Below are positions 12,222-22,975 of a stretch of DNA of 64,000 nucleotides, one piece after another. Numbering within the stretch: the stretch's first letter is position 1; each line of letters opens with the position of its first letter. The notes below the pieces were generated by a model. That model did not search any database. It was not told the origin of the DNA and saw nothing but the letters and a program-made list of their open reading frames with translations. The position numbers and the translations under genes are program-made. This DNA is from Dermatophagoides farinae (Eukaryota > Arthropoda > Arachnida > Sarcoptiformes > Pyroglyphidae), in NCBI RefSeq assembly GCF_024713945.1, contig NC_134680.1, positions 5,143,501-5,207,500 of the forward strand, given 5' to 3'.

Positions 12222-12577
12222 TTCTTTATATTCAAAAAAACAAACAAACAAACAAACATTAACCAGATTGATGAAATACTCAGTATTTTTTCTTCTTCTT
12301 TACTACAGAGACTATTATTGTTGTTGTTGTTGTCGACGTAACCGGTCAGACTAGTTAGAATTGCATTATAACCGTGCCGTTTCTTAGCATCATCATCATG
12401 ATGATCACCACAACATCATACAAATACCAAGTGAATGTTTGCGTACATTCGTCCAGCAAGAAAAATTTACCTTGAGACATTCACGCTATCAATCCTTCCT
12501 ACTGGTTTGAATTGGTTGAATTTGGATGCCCTCGGACCCGGTTCCGGTCTCGATTCCGGTCCCGGGGGGATAAAAAT

Positions 12578-12649
12578 GGCCTAGTGGTCTAGGGGTATGA
12601 TTCTTGCTTTGGGTGCAAGAGGTCCCGGGTTCAAATCCCGGCTGGGCCC
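12578..12649 (+). tRNA. tRNA-Pro (anticodon TGG), right copy
   Basis: All 72 bases are identical to the minus-strand tRNA at 1164-1235, with the same A and B boxes and TGG anticodon. Downstream the sequence is TATTTTGG, so its terminator is only four Ts, weaker than that of the left copy. The leader contains CCGG-rich sequence expanded by about 12 bases relative to the left arm. Confidence 0.95.
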
Positions 12650-12659
12650 TATTTTGGAA

Positions 12660-13130
12660 GATTAAGCTCCAAATCTGTGTAAAAAAAAGATTAGAGCAAT
12701 GATTTTCAACCTTTTTTGCTGCAGCACACAACGATTTCAAATCCCGGCTGGGCCCTTTTTCCCCGTTTTTTTGCATTCCCAAGCACTGGATGATTACTAT
12801 GATTGAATTGACCAATTGAATTCTGATGATTCTGCTGCTGTTGTTGTTGTTGTTGGGGATTCAGATGAGAAACCAGCAGCATCAACGATTGATGGCATTT
12901 GATGATTAAGCTGCAAATCTGTGTAAAAAAAAGATTAGAGTAATGATTTGTTGCAGCACACAATTAACGATTTCAAAATTTGGAGGCACACAAAGAAAAA
13001 GAAAAGTCTAAAAATCAATAGTCAATCTAAAATTTCGTGGCACACAAGTGAGAGTGGTTGGAATCACTGGATCAATAGAGGGTCAAATGATGAAATTGGT
13101 GAAATGATGAAATCAATGACAATGATTATT
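12660..13130. repeat. hAT-like ends and tRNA-Pro 3' fragment, right arm
   Basis: Starting at 12697, CAATGATTTTCAACCTTTTT is followed by GCTGCAGCACACAACG, like a hAT terminal repeat. It then runs directly into a tRNA-Pro 3' fragment (12735-12755) followed by five Ts. A second, shorter copy of the same end is at about 12935-12965. A further stretch with TTTGGAGGCACACAA and TTTCGTGGCACACAAG (12977-13050) again resembles hAT subterminal sequence. No transposase coding sequence is present. This order differs from that of the left arm, so rearrangement happened after, or together with, the duplication. Confidence 0.55.
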
Positions 13131-13593
13131 CCCGGGAACTTTCTTTTCTTTTGTTTTTAGAGAATTTTTTCATGCTTTGATTTTTTTTTTGACATATCAA
13201 CATTGATGATTGTTGAAATATAAAATTGATGATGTATATTGTATTTATTATTGATTGATTCAAATTGAATGAATTTATTTGAAATTAACCAATTCCATTG
13301 AAAATGTTCACCACATAATCATAAACCGAACATGTAACTTTGATACTATCTTCACATGACACTTGAATTGATTTGAAATTCTCGGCCAAAATTTTTTTTT
13401 TCATCAATCATCATCGAATGAATTATCATTGATTCAGAAATGTTCATATCCACTTAATTATTCGTCGTTGCAATATCTCTAGTACCAATTATGTTCAATT
13501 TGGTACATCTGTAGAGAATTTTACCATGTAATGGGAATATACCAAATTTATCACGCCCAATTACATCAAATACAATTGTAAATAGCATTGCTG

Positions 13594-14572
13594 TAATTGG
13601 GTTTTATAATATACCAAATTTATCACGCCTCAATTCCCGGTCTGGGCCTGGGTTTAAATTCCCGGCTGGGCCCTTTTTATTTTTTTCATTTTTCTCCGTT
13701 TTTTTTTGCATTTATTAATTCAAAAATGCAATTTTTTTTCATTTAATGAACATTTATCAAAAATCATTCAAAATAACCAACAGTTTTTTGAAAAATAGTG
13801 ACAAAAATTGAATGAATTTGATAATCACCATTATATTATTTCATTTATCCAAGCGAATTATAATAATTCATTTATTTATTACAGGTAAATTAAATGTTAA
13901 AAAATCATTCAATAATTCATGAAGTATACAAATACAATGATGATCAGTTTATATGATAATTCAACAGAATTTATTTCCTACTCAGTAATTCTGTAATCTT
14001 CTTAATCATTTATATGAGGATGATGAGATAATAAAAAACCGCCAAACAAACAAAAAAAAAAAAAAATAAAATAAAAACAGCAATATACAAAAAGGATTTC
14101 TAGGAAATTTTTTCATTTCATTTTATTCGTTTTCCTGTAAATTTTTGTTGAAAATCATCACAATGACAACAGATTATTATCCGTCAATCATCATAGATTA
14201 ATTAAATGATATCACCAATGTTGTTATAGAAATCATTTCTAAAAAAAATGGACAAATGAAAAAAAAGAATAAAAACAAACCAATGGTCAAATAAAAAAAA
14301 GAGTTTTTTATCAACGAAATTCGAATGAAATAAAAACATTAAGATAAAAATTGATTCATCGAAAATAGGTAGTAGTGAAACAAAAAAAAAACAGAACAAA
14401 ACGACCGTATACAATGGTAGAACATACGCCCAACGTGGACAATATTTTTATTTTTTTTTTCTTGAAACGAAGGACTAGTGTGATAAATAGGATTCAACCA
14501 GTTGATAATCAAATTGTGACTGTTTCTTTTTTTTCTGGATTTTATATTATATGTAAAAATCATCACAAGATT
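13594..14572. other. Intergenic DNA with a further tRNA-Pro 3' relic
   Basis: At 13650-13673 there is GGGTTTAAATTCCCGGCTGG plus GCCC followed by five Ts. This is the T-arm and acceptor half of tRNA-Pro, without a 5' half. Upstream, AATATACCAAATTTATCACG occurs twice (about 13541 and 13604). The rest to 14572 is AT-rich with A-runs and no supportable gene. Confidence 0.6.
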
Positions 14573-16176
14573 TTAAGCAGAAAAAACTGGATATCGAAGA
14601 CGTATATTTAGTTTAGAATTAAATTCAGTCAATGAATTTTGTGAATAATGAATAATTACTTGTTGTAATGTTTCAAATGAATATGGCCAACGTAAACCGA
14701 ATCCTACATCAAAAAAAAAAAAAACAAACAAACAATCGAATAAATCATCAAAAAAAAATGATCGAATCAAATAAAAAAAAACACATACCATAAACGGATC
14801 GCATAATAAGACAATGTCGTACTGTACGACGACAAACAAACGATAATGTATATTGGCCGGGAAATTTTTCACTTTTTCTGTGATTCGATTGGAAAAAAAA
14901 TCAATTAGTTTAAAATTGAATGAAAATTGTTGATATACCTGAATTACCTGACTAAAAATGTACCATCTGGTTTTCCACTTAAAAGTCTTTCAGAATTCAA
15001 ACGGGTACAATTTGGTAGAAGCCAATTGAGTAATTTAAAACGATTTTGTACACAACGCTCACACATACAATCCAGACCGCTACATCTTATAGGATTCGTC
15101 GATGATGATGATGATGATGATGATGATGATACTAGACGACCATTAATGACCGAATTATTACCATGATGATGACGAAGTGATCCATTTGATGTTTGTTGTT
15201 GTGTTGTATGTGGTGGTGGTGGTGGTAGTGGAGGTGGTGGTGTTGTTGGACTTGATGTTGGTAGTGATTGATCGATACATTCGAAATTTTTAATTGAATC
15301 ATTGTTATTCGAAGAATCAACGATTGTTTGATGATCATTTGGACAATCACTACTGGAATCACTATGTTTCGCGACTAATGTTTGACCACTATCCGTATCA
15401 CCATCATTATCATTCATTATCCAATGATGATGATGAAGTGTAGAGGATTCCGTTTGATTAACCTGTTCCAAAAGATCGTCAAGACTTAAATTTTCCAATT
15501 GTTTTGATGTATCCGATAATTTCGGTAGCAATGATGGTGGTAACATCAATGATTTATTATTATTCAACGATACAAGTGTTGATGGACCACCAAACATGGA
15601 TAGAGGACGAATTCGTGCTGTCAATTGACCCGTATTCATCGATGATGATGATGATTGTAAAATTGGTGGTGATACCAATGACGGTTGGGGTTGTTGTTGT
15701 TGTTGAGGTGGTGGTGGTGGTGGTGTATTTCTTACAGACTGAGTATTCAATGATGATGGTGTCATTGAACGATTATTATCATGTTCCATACAAAAATGAT
15801 GATGATTATCCAACGAACCGGGATACATTGAATTACGATACGATTTTGAACTAGTCGAATTCATCGAAATACTACGCATAGTAACATTTTGATTATTCGA
15901 TGGATAATGTTGTGATGTTGTTGATGATGATAATGATGGTGGCCGCGGCGGCGGTTGTAATTGTTGACAATTATCGATTGTATCGAAAAATATTGATGTT
16001 GATCCGCTACGTGGAATAGTTTGTCCATATTGTTGTTGTTGTTCAATACTGATCAATTGATTATCAAAATATTCTGGATGGCTAAGAAGATGTAAACAAT
16101 CTGAATCAGATAATCGTCGCCATGAATTTGATGATAATGTTGATGTTGTTGATGGTTTTGATCGTGATTGACCCAT
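14573..16176 (-). CDS. Putative N-myristoylated protein with one C-terminal PI3K-p85-like SH2 domain
   Basis: Three exons on the minus strand (16176-14948, 14877-14789, 14703-14573) join to 482 residues. The start MGQSRSKPS fits an N-myristoylation signal (Gly2, Ser6, basic residues). Residues about 20-370 are low complexity, with poly-Pro, poly-Gln and poly-Ser tracts. The SH2 domain begins near LLNWLLPNCTRLNSERLLSG, has the FLVR phosphotyrosine-binding motif (GTFLVR), continues with KFPGQYTLSFVCRRTVRHC and ends LTEFNSKLNIRLRYPVFSA. That ending resembles the SH2 domains of PI3-kinase regulatory subunits (...SLNVTLAYPV). SH3, BH and inter-SH2 coiled-coil regions are missing, so it is not a normal p85; it could be a single-SH2 adaptor derived from one. 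No catalytic domain is seen. Confidence 0.75.
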
Positions 16177-17684
16177 TTATAATCAATGTTGTTTTATCAA
16201 GGATTTTTTCTTTTTCAGATTTTAAAAATGGAAAAATTTGTGTGTGTGTGTGTTTTTTTTTCAATGTGTTTGAGAAGATATCACATAAAATTGAATTTAA
16301 AAAAAAAATTTCTAATTACAATTACTAAAATGAACTACACTCAATGAGTGATTTATGAAAAAAGAAAAAACACAATCAAGTCATGTCGAAATCCATTTTG
16401 ATTTGATTGAAAATTGTCAATTGATTGTTGTGAACACCAACATCATCATAATCATTGTCACCACCACCACCACCGCCACCACCACCACTGCCACCACCAA
16501 CACCGACGAAAATTATCATCATTATCATCATCCGGATGGATGAACATTTCGAACGAAATCAACGGAAGTTGTAATAGCTGTGTGTGTGTGTGTGTGTGAT
16601 GTTCGAAATTGTCCAAAAAAAAGCATATCATTTGAATATTGATTTTTATGACGACATTTTTTTTTCCAAGCAAAAAAAAATGAAGAAAAAAATATATAAA
16701 ACTATGATATTGATTTGTTAATGAAACCAAACAATCAATAATTTGTTAATATTTGATAAAAAACACTTACACACACACACACAAACACATATGGTATGAT
16801 TGTTTTCCATTACTTCCGGTCGAATTTTTGTTGTTGTTGTTGTTGTTTTTTTTCGACATCATTCATTTTAACGGTTTTTTTTTCACTTTCTCTACGGAAG
16901 TCATCGTGTGTATTTCCAGTGCATTAAATGTTTTGTTGTTTATCATCAATGAAATGACAATTGATTTTTTGATTTTTTGATTTTCTGAATATAACAAATG
17001 AGCAAAATTATTAATGAAAAGCTAAATGCAGTAAAAAAAAATTTAAATTGATTCTGTATTCTATTCGATTCTATTTTTTAATATAAAGAATTTTTTTCCC
17101 CTTTCAAAAGGTCAATTTTTGGATTCATTAGAAATATTTGAATGAAATAAGAAATTTTACTGGTAATAATCTTTTTATGTCAGGTAAATATTTGAAACAC
17201 AAACATGGCTGGCTCATTACATTCATTTAGGTAAATATAAATTATTATATTGAGAAAAATAGGGCTGAATCAAATGATTTTTATTTAAACAAACACAAGA
17301 ATGATTTTTTTTTTTGTTCTTGACCTGGTGTTTGGAAATTGTTGATCGGTTAACAGTAAAATTTAATAATAAACAAAACAAAAATGGGTAAATAATTTTT
17401 ATCAATTCAATAATCAACCAAAGAAAAAAAATGAAAAGAAAATTCTGCTTACTTTTCATTGTTGTTTTATCGGTTATCATTTTTACCATTCTTGACCAGC
17501 TACGTCATTCTAGAATCATTCTGGATCATTCTTTTGTTGCTTTGTTGCATATAAAAACTGGACCAGTTTCAAATTTGAAATCAGTTGTTGAATTCAATTT
17601 TCTAAATTCAACCGAGCAATTCTTCGATTTGCAAAAAAGACCGTTTAATCGGTAAATCAAAAAAAAAAAAAATTGAAAAACAAA
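16177..17684. other. Intergenic DNA with microsatellites
   Basis: It holds the upstream region of the SH2 gene, a CAC/CCA-rich stretch near 16461-16505, a TG run near 16580-16599 and a CA run near 16771-16785. A 74-codon ORF at 17431-17655 starts with a signal-anchor-like stretch but has no recognisable family and ends just before the next gene; I do not call it a gene. Confidence 0.55.
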
Positions 17685-18200
17685 ATGCAAAGAAAATCAA
17701 TGAACTCATTTCATATATTGTTGATATTCTGGATCATAATGTTACAACCAAATTATTCAAGCCATGCGAATATCATATCAAATTGTCGTGATTGTTATGA
17801 ATTGATAACTACCGAACAGCCATCTGCATTGTCATCAGTATCGAATATAATACCGGAAACAATTGTTGAACTGAATGAAGAAAATTTCCGAATGATCGTC
17901 ATGGAATCATCAATGTCATGGGCTATTGTATTTTATTCATCATTCGATCATTATATTGTTGATTCGTCAACTATTTCAACATACATAAACAATGATAAAG
18001 ATCAACGAAGACAAACAAAACTTTCGAATCATGAAAATAATTCATTTTGGACAACAAAAATGGCCATTGAATTCATACATGCATCGAACACGTTGAAAGG
18101 ATGGATTGAATTTGGTGCCATCGATTGTGATCAAAATCCACAATTACAACGATTATTTGCTATTGAATCTTGTCCAACTATTTTACATTTTCATGATGGT

Positions 18201-18232
<32 letters not shown>

Positions 18233-18347
18233 GCAACAAAATCAACTGAACCGGGAACAGCTTCCATCATTATCAATGCCATTCATTCATTCAGATTATA
18301 CAATATTTAATCGGGTAAAAAAGTTAAAAATAAAACAATACAATTAA
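17685..18347 (+). CDS. Secreted thioredoxin-fold protein lacking the CxxC active site
   Basis: A single exon gives 220 residues from ATG 17685 (another Met follows five codons on). A signal peptide is evident (MNSFHILLIFWIIMLQ, cleavage after about SSHA). Residues after IVELNEENFRMIV align with the first thioredoxin domain of PDIA6 just downstream ([13 protein letters not shown]). The same order is kept of 'VFYSSFDH' for '[10 protein letters not shown]', 'LKGWIEFGAIDCDQNPQL' for '[18 protein letters not shown]', and 'CPTILHFHDG' with the cis-Pro in place of 'FPTIKIFGA'. The catalytic CGHC is absent, so it cannot be a conventional oxidoreductase; a chaperone or decayed paralogue are options. 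A run of ten Gln follows the cis-Pro strand. An unused GTAAAA near the end could be a donor, so the 3' end is uncertain. Confidence 0.6.
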
Positions 18348-19279
18348 TTCATCACTACTACCAAAAACCAAAACGAATCATGGCAATGAATCATGGAAAT
18401 CAATCATCTTGATGACAATCATAATGGACAACGACAATCACCAATGTTGGAAATGTTTGCCATATTTGCACCGTTTGCTTTTAATTGTAATTTCTAAAGC
18501 TTTCGATTTTGCATTTTGTTTCACTGGTAGATTAGATTTATTTTTTTTCTCTTTTTTTTCATTTCATTCATAGATTTTGATCAAATCTTTGCAAAGATTG
18601 TGATTATTTTTACTTTCTATTTTTTTTTGTTGTTGATTTTGATTTGGAAAAAAATTAAATAAATCTTATTTATCTTGAACTTGTAGTGTATTTTTGTTTG
18701 TCAAATCTAAACAAAGAATATTTCAATTTTTTTTGATATCTGTTTTTGTTCAAATAGGAAAATGAAAATGAAATAATCCGAAAAAAATAAACAATTTTCG
18801 CGCCAGTGTAAAAGTTTTAAAATATGTTCACACATCATACAAGTTTGTGTAAATAGCTGTGAAAAATATATTTTGGAACTAAATTAAGTCGATAGGCGTG
18901 TCAATAAACCAGGGATAGTGAATTTGAGAACCGCCTATTTTGCGATAAAACATGTGATGGGATTTTGTTTTTTTTTTAATTCATTCACTAAAATTATATC
19001 TGATTTCTCCAATCATATTTCAACACGATCACACTATTTCAACACACACACACACACACACAAAACAACACAACACAAACACACGTCATTGTGTTATTGT
19101 TCGTTGACTTTTTTTGGTCAAAAAAATTTTTTTTTTTTTTTAATGATAATTAAATCAACGTCAACAATTCTCTTTTACCAAATACTGATTTCTATTTATT
19201 CAACTGAATTTATGTAATATTTTTATCATTATTATATTATAACGAAACTAACAAGGTTTTTTCAATTAACAAAAAAAAA
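18348..19279. promoter_or_regulatory. Upstream region of PDIA6
   Basis: No gene is visible. TTTTCGCGCC at 18795-18804 matches an E2F-type site but lies nearly 480 bp from the start codon. A CA run is at about 19045-19060 and T-runs precede the start. No ER-stress element was recognised. The elements are weak evidence only. Confidence 0.3.
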
Positions 19280-20655
19280 ATGGCCAAAGGTTTGTTGTCA
19301 CTGGTTATCAAGTTTTGTTTTGTTTTTAATTTCAAAATTTAATTTTTTAGATTTCAAATGGATGTTATTGTTGGCAGCTGCTTTGTTGAACACCGTAAAT
19401 GCACTTTATGATCATTCATCCGATGTTATTGAATTGACACCAACAAATTTTCAATCACGTGTAATTGATTCAAATGATGTTTGGATTGTAGAATTTTTTG
19501 CACCATGGTGTGGCCATTGTCGAAATCTTGTACCGGAATATCAGAAAGCAGCAAAAGCATTGAAAGGTGTGGTGAAAGTCGGTGCTGTCAATGCTGATGA
19601 ACATCAATCACTTGGCTCACAATATGGTGTTCGTGGTTTTCCCACAATCAAAATTTTCGGTGCAAATAAAAACAAACCGAACGATTATCAAGGACAAAGA
19701 AGTGCACAAGGATTTATTGATGCTGGTTTCCGAGAATTACGGAAATATTGTTGACAGTCGAATCGGCGGTGGTAGTAAATCATCAGGAAGCGGTGGTAGC
19801 AAATCTAACGATGTTATCGAACTGACTGAATCAAATTTTGATGAGAAAGTACTCAAATCTGATGACTTATGGCTAGTGGAATTCTATGCACCATGGTGTG
19901 GTCATTGTAAAAATTTAGCACCAATCTGGGCTGAAGTTGCTACCGAATTAAAGGGTAAAGTTCGTGTCGCTGCTGTTGATGCTACTGTACATCAATCATT
20001 GGCTAGTCGTTATGAAATTCGTGGTTTCCCAACTATCAAAGTATTTGCAGCCGGTAAAAAGGATGGTAGCGCTGAAGAATATCAAGGTGGACGTTCTAAA
20101 TCGGATTTCGTAAAATTTGCAATGGATAAATTGGAAGAAACCATGCAACCACCAGAAGTTGTTCAGCTAACCAAAGGAACTGAACAACTGAAACAAGCAT
20201 GTGAAAATTCACAACTTTGTATCCTATCCGTATTACCACATATCCTAGATTGTCAATCCAAATGTCGAAATGAATATCTAGATGTTCTACGACGAACGGC
20301 TGAACGTTTCAAAAAGAATCGTTGGCAATATCTATGGATGGAAGCGGGTACACAACCAGAACTAGAAACAGCATTAGATATCGGTGGTTTTGGTTATCCA
20401 GCAATGGCTGTTATTAATGGACGTAAAATGAAATATTCATTATTACGTGGATCATTTTCATATGAAGGTATTGGAGAATTTTTACGTGATTTATTATATG
20501 GTCGTGGCACTAGCCTACCATTACGTACGAATCAATTACCAGACGTTATTGATACTGAACCATGGGATGGTAAAGATGGCCAAATGCCTGTGATCGAGGA
20601 TATTGATCTCAGTGATGTTGATCTGGATACAGATTCAAAAAAAACTGAACTCTAG
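19280..20655 (+). CDS. PDIA6: Protein disulfide-isomerase A6 (P5); one-base frame break
   Basis: Exon 1 codes only 10 nt (19280-19289); exon 2 is 19351-20655. The splice makes [21 protein letters not shown], a clear signal peptide. Two thioredoxin domains follow, each with an APWCGHC active site (residues near 55 and 190), then a non-catalytic b-type domain and an acidic tail ending in KTEL, a KDEL-type ER-retention signal. Order and length (437 residues when one base is ignored) are those of animal P5, which forms and isomerises disulfides in the ER lumen. At about 19746, after RELRK, the frame shifts by one base before IVDSRIGGG in the linker, where other P5 proteins continue uninterrupted. 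With the rest intact, an assembly indel is likely. It lies tail to tail with BORCS8, 155 bp apart. Confidence 0.92.
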
Positions 20656-20810
20656 AGCCATAGATTTAAAACACTCCATCTGTAAATTTTATTGTCGAAC
20701 CGTTTTTTCTTTCATATTTACAAAGCACACACACAAGCACGAATTTTGATACAAAGAATTTATAAAAAATAAAAATAAAAATTACACAATTGGCAAAAAA
20801 AATCATTCAC

Positions 20811-21680
20811 TCATTCTTCTGGCTTCTTCGATTGTGAATTTGTTGTCTGAGAATTTTCATCTTCAGTTAGATTAAGATTTTCTTGTAATGTATACAATGA
20901 TTTTGATGTTGTAACAGTGTTCGGTTTTTGACCATTATCTGATACGATATTTTGTTGATTATTAATACCGGAATCTTTACTGGTAAATTGATTGATTAAT
21001 GATCGAAGATCAGCACTGACAGATGACGCAACCATCGGTAATGAATGAGAAAAATCGAATGAAGTTGAAAATCGATTAAAACGATTGGAATTCGATATCC
21101 GAATCCTATGTGTTGATTGTTTCTGTTGTGAAGCATCATTAGCCGTTGATTTACTGGAAGTTTCTGATTTCAAATCGTTTTTTGGCTGATGAGGAGATGA
21201 TGGTAGCAGTTCGGTCGAAATGGTGTTTCTAAGTTTTTCCTGAACACGTCGTCGTACATTTTCATCATAATCAGCTTGTTGTTTAAAATAAATAGAATCT
21301 TTCAAAAGACGTTGAATATTATCCAACGAATCTTTGGAACCGCTAAGAGATTCAATAGAATCTTTTGTATATTCTATATCATATAATAATCCCTTTAAAA
21401 TGGATTCATTTCGTATCATTTCATCTTTTTTCTGTGCCAGAACTGGAACTGAACGATGTATGTGTTCTTCAATCCGGTAACATGCTAACGTAGGTTCATT
21501 AGCAGTGACATATATTGATTCGGTTATTTTATCACAAGCTATGTGTGTGTGGTGAGAAAAAAAGTGATTAGAAAAATCCATTCAGAAAATAACTTTCACA
21601 TAAGGTTCAAACAAACTTTTTCTTGCTTTCCGGATTAATTCACCATCAATGGAATCATAATTTTGATTAATGGCAAACAT
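20811..21680 (-). CDS. BORCS8: BORC complex subunit 8
   Basis: Exons 21680-21617 and 21538-20811 on the minus strand join to 263 residues beginning MFAINQNYDSIDGELIRKAR. The core KITESIYVTANEPTLACYRI, EHIHRSVPVLAQKKDEM and the following helical segment to about residue 110 match BORCS8 (human DKFTESVYVLANEPSVALYR..LQEHVRRSLPELAQHK). BORC recruits Arl8 to lysosomes and so controls their movement. The human protein is about 119 residues; here a further 150 residues rich in Ser, Thr, Asn and Gln follow, with no recognised domain. Its start is 320 bp from the RPL11 start on the opposite strand, so a shared promoter is likely. Confidence 0.88.
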
Positions 21681-21999
21681 TTGTTTTTATTTTGATTTGG
21701 AAAAATTGAAATTTTTAAATTATTATTGATTTAAAAAAAACAAAAACAAATTAAATTCGAGTAAAAATAGCCACAAAATTCTATATCGACACGAGTATGT
21801 TTCCAATGTATTCAACGTGGTATAAAGTTTGTGTCACACACACACACGCGCACTGCTTTTTTCTACTGTGTGCTGTAAATGTGTTCCTTTTTCCTGTTCA
21901 CGCTGGGCTGTTTTTGATTTTTGTTTTGTGTCTCGTTTCATTTGTTGATTTTTTGGCCAAATTTTTTCGAGTTTTCATCATCTTTAATTCATTTCAAAA
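21681..21999. promoter_or_regulatory. Probable bidirectional promoter of BORCS8 and RPL11
   Basis: These 319 bp separate two oppositely directed start codons. TTCCTTTTTCC at 21884-21894 resembles the polypyrimidine TCT initiator used by animal ribosomal-protein genes and sits about 110 bp before the RPL11 ATG. A CA/CG run lies near 21837-21852. No TATA box is evident. Confidence 0.4.
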
Positions 22000-22791
22000 A
22001 TGGTCGCAGTGGTAAGTTGAAAAATTCAATAATTATTTTTTTTACGGGCATTTATGGCAGAGTTTTTTGATTTTTAACAACAACAAATTATTGACTCTGA
22101 ATTTTTTCGAATGAAAATTTTTGCCCAAAATCATGAACAATATTGCAACATATCAATCCGGCATTTTCATTACCAATTGCATTGATATTACTAAATATGT
22201 GTGATAAATTCTAATCTATTTTTTTTATAAAAATAGGACACTACAGTAATCCAGAAACCTCGGACAAGTAAACGTAAAAATCCAATGCGTGAACTTCGTA
22301 TCCGTAAATTATGTCTAAACATTTGTGTGGGTGAATCAGGCGATAGACTTACCCGGGCATCCAAAGTGTTGGAACAATTGACCGGTCAAAGTCCGGTATT
22401 CTCAAAAGCTCGCTACACTGTTCGATCATTTGGTATTCGTCGTAATGAAAAAATTTCCGTTCATTGTACTGTACGTGGGCCGAAAGCGGAAGAAATTCTT
22501 GAAAAAGGATTAAAAGTAAAAGAATATGAATTACGTAGAGAAAATTTCTCGGATACTGGGAATTTCGGTTTCGGTATCCAGGAACATATCGATTTAGGTA
22601 TCAAATATGATCCATCGATCGGTATCTATGGTTTGGATTTTTATGTTGTATTGGGTAGGCCTGGATTCAGTATCAATCAACGTAAACGTAAAGCTGGCCG
22701 TATTGGTTCATCACATCGTTTGACAAAAGAAGATGCTATGAAATGGTTTCAAGAAAAATATGATGGTATCATTTTACCAACAAGAAAATGA
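22000..22791 (+). CDS. RPL11: 60S ribosomal protein L11 (uL5)
   Basis: Exon 1 codes only four residues (22000-22011, MVAV); after a 225-bp intron, exon 2 is 22237-22791. The product has 188 residues against 178 in human. It shows the uL5 signature [52 protein letters not shown] and [20 protein letters not shown]11 binds 5S rRNA with RPL5 in the large subunit and, in animals, links ribosome stress to p53 through MDM2. Its stop is 185 bp from the stop of CRBN on the other strand. Confidence 0.97.
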
Positions 22792-22975
22792 ATGAAAATA
22801 TATTTTGTTCCAAAAAATAATCCATTATATAATAAAAATTTTGACAAAATAAAAATTTTTTAATGGCCACTTTTTTTATTTGTTTTTCATTATTTGTGAC
22901 AAGAATGACAGGTTTTTTTTACAAAAAAAAAGATTCGAAATTTCAGAATCTTTAATCATTTAAGAATAATAATAA

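Larger units (their letters stand above)
10317..13593 (-). repeat. Right arm of large inverted duplication
   Basis: This is the reverse complement of 82-3478 with small differences. Homopolymer lengths differ in the introns, there is a 12-base expansion in the GC-rich tRNA leader (12536-12570), and the hAT/tRNA fragments between about 12660 and 13130 are in a different arrangement. It carries the second tRNA-Pro (plus strand) and the second TTLL15-like gene (minus strand). The outer edge is CAATTGTAAATAGCATTGCTG at 13573-13593. Just beyond the edge, AATATACCAAATTTATCACG is present a second time near 13600, so the boundary has its own local duplication. Confidence 0.9.

Noticed and set aside
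17431-17655. 74-codon ORF with signal-anchor-like start before the thioredoxin-like gene
   Set aside because: Hydrophobic short ORFs are common by chance in this T-rich DNA; no family likeness and no splice partner.
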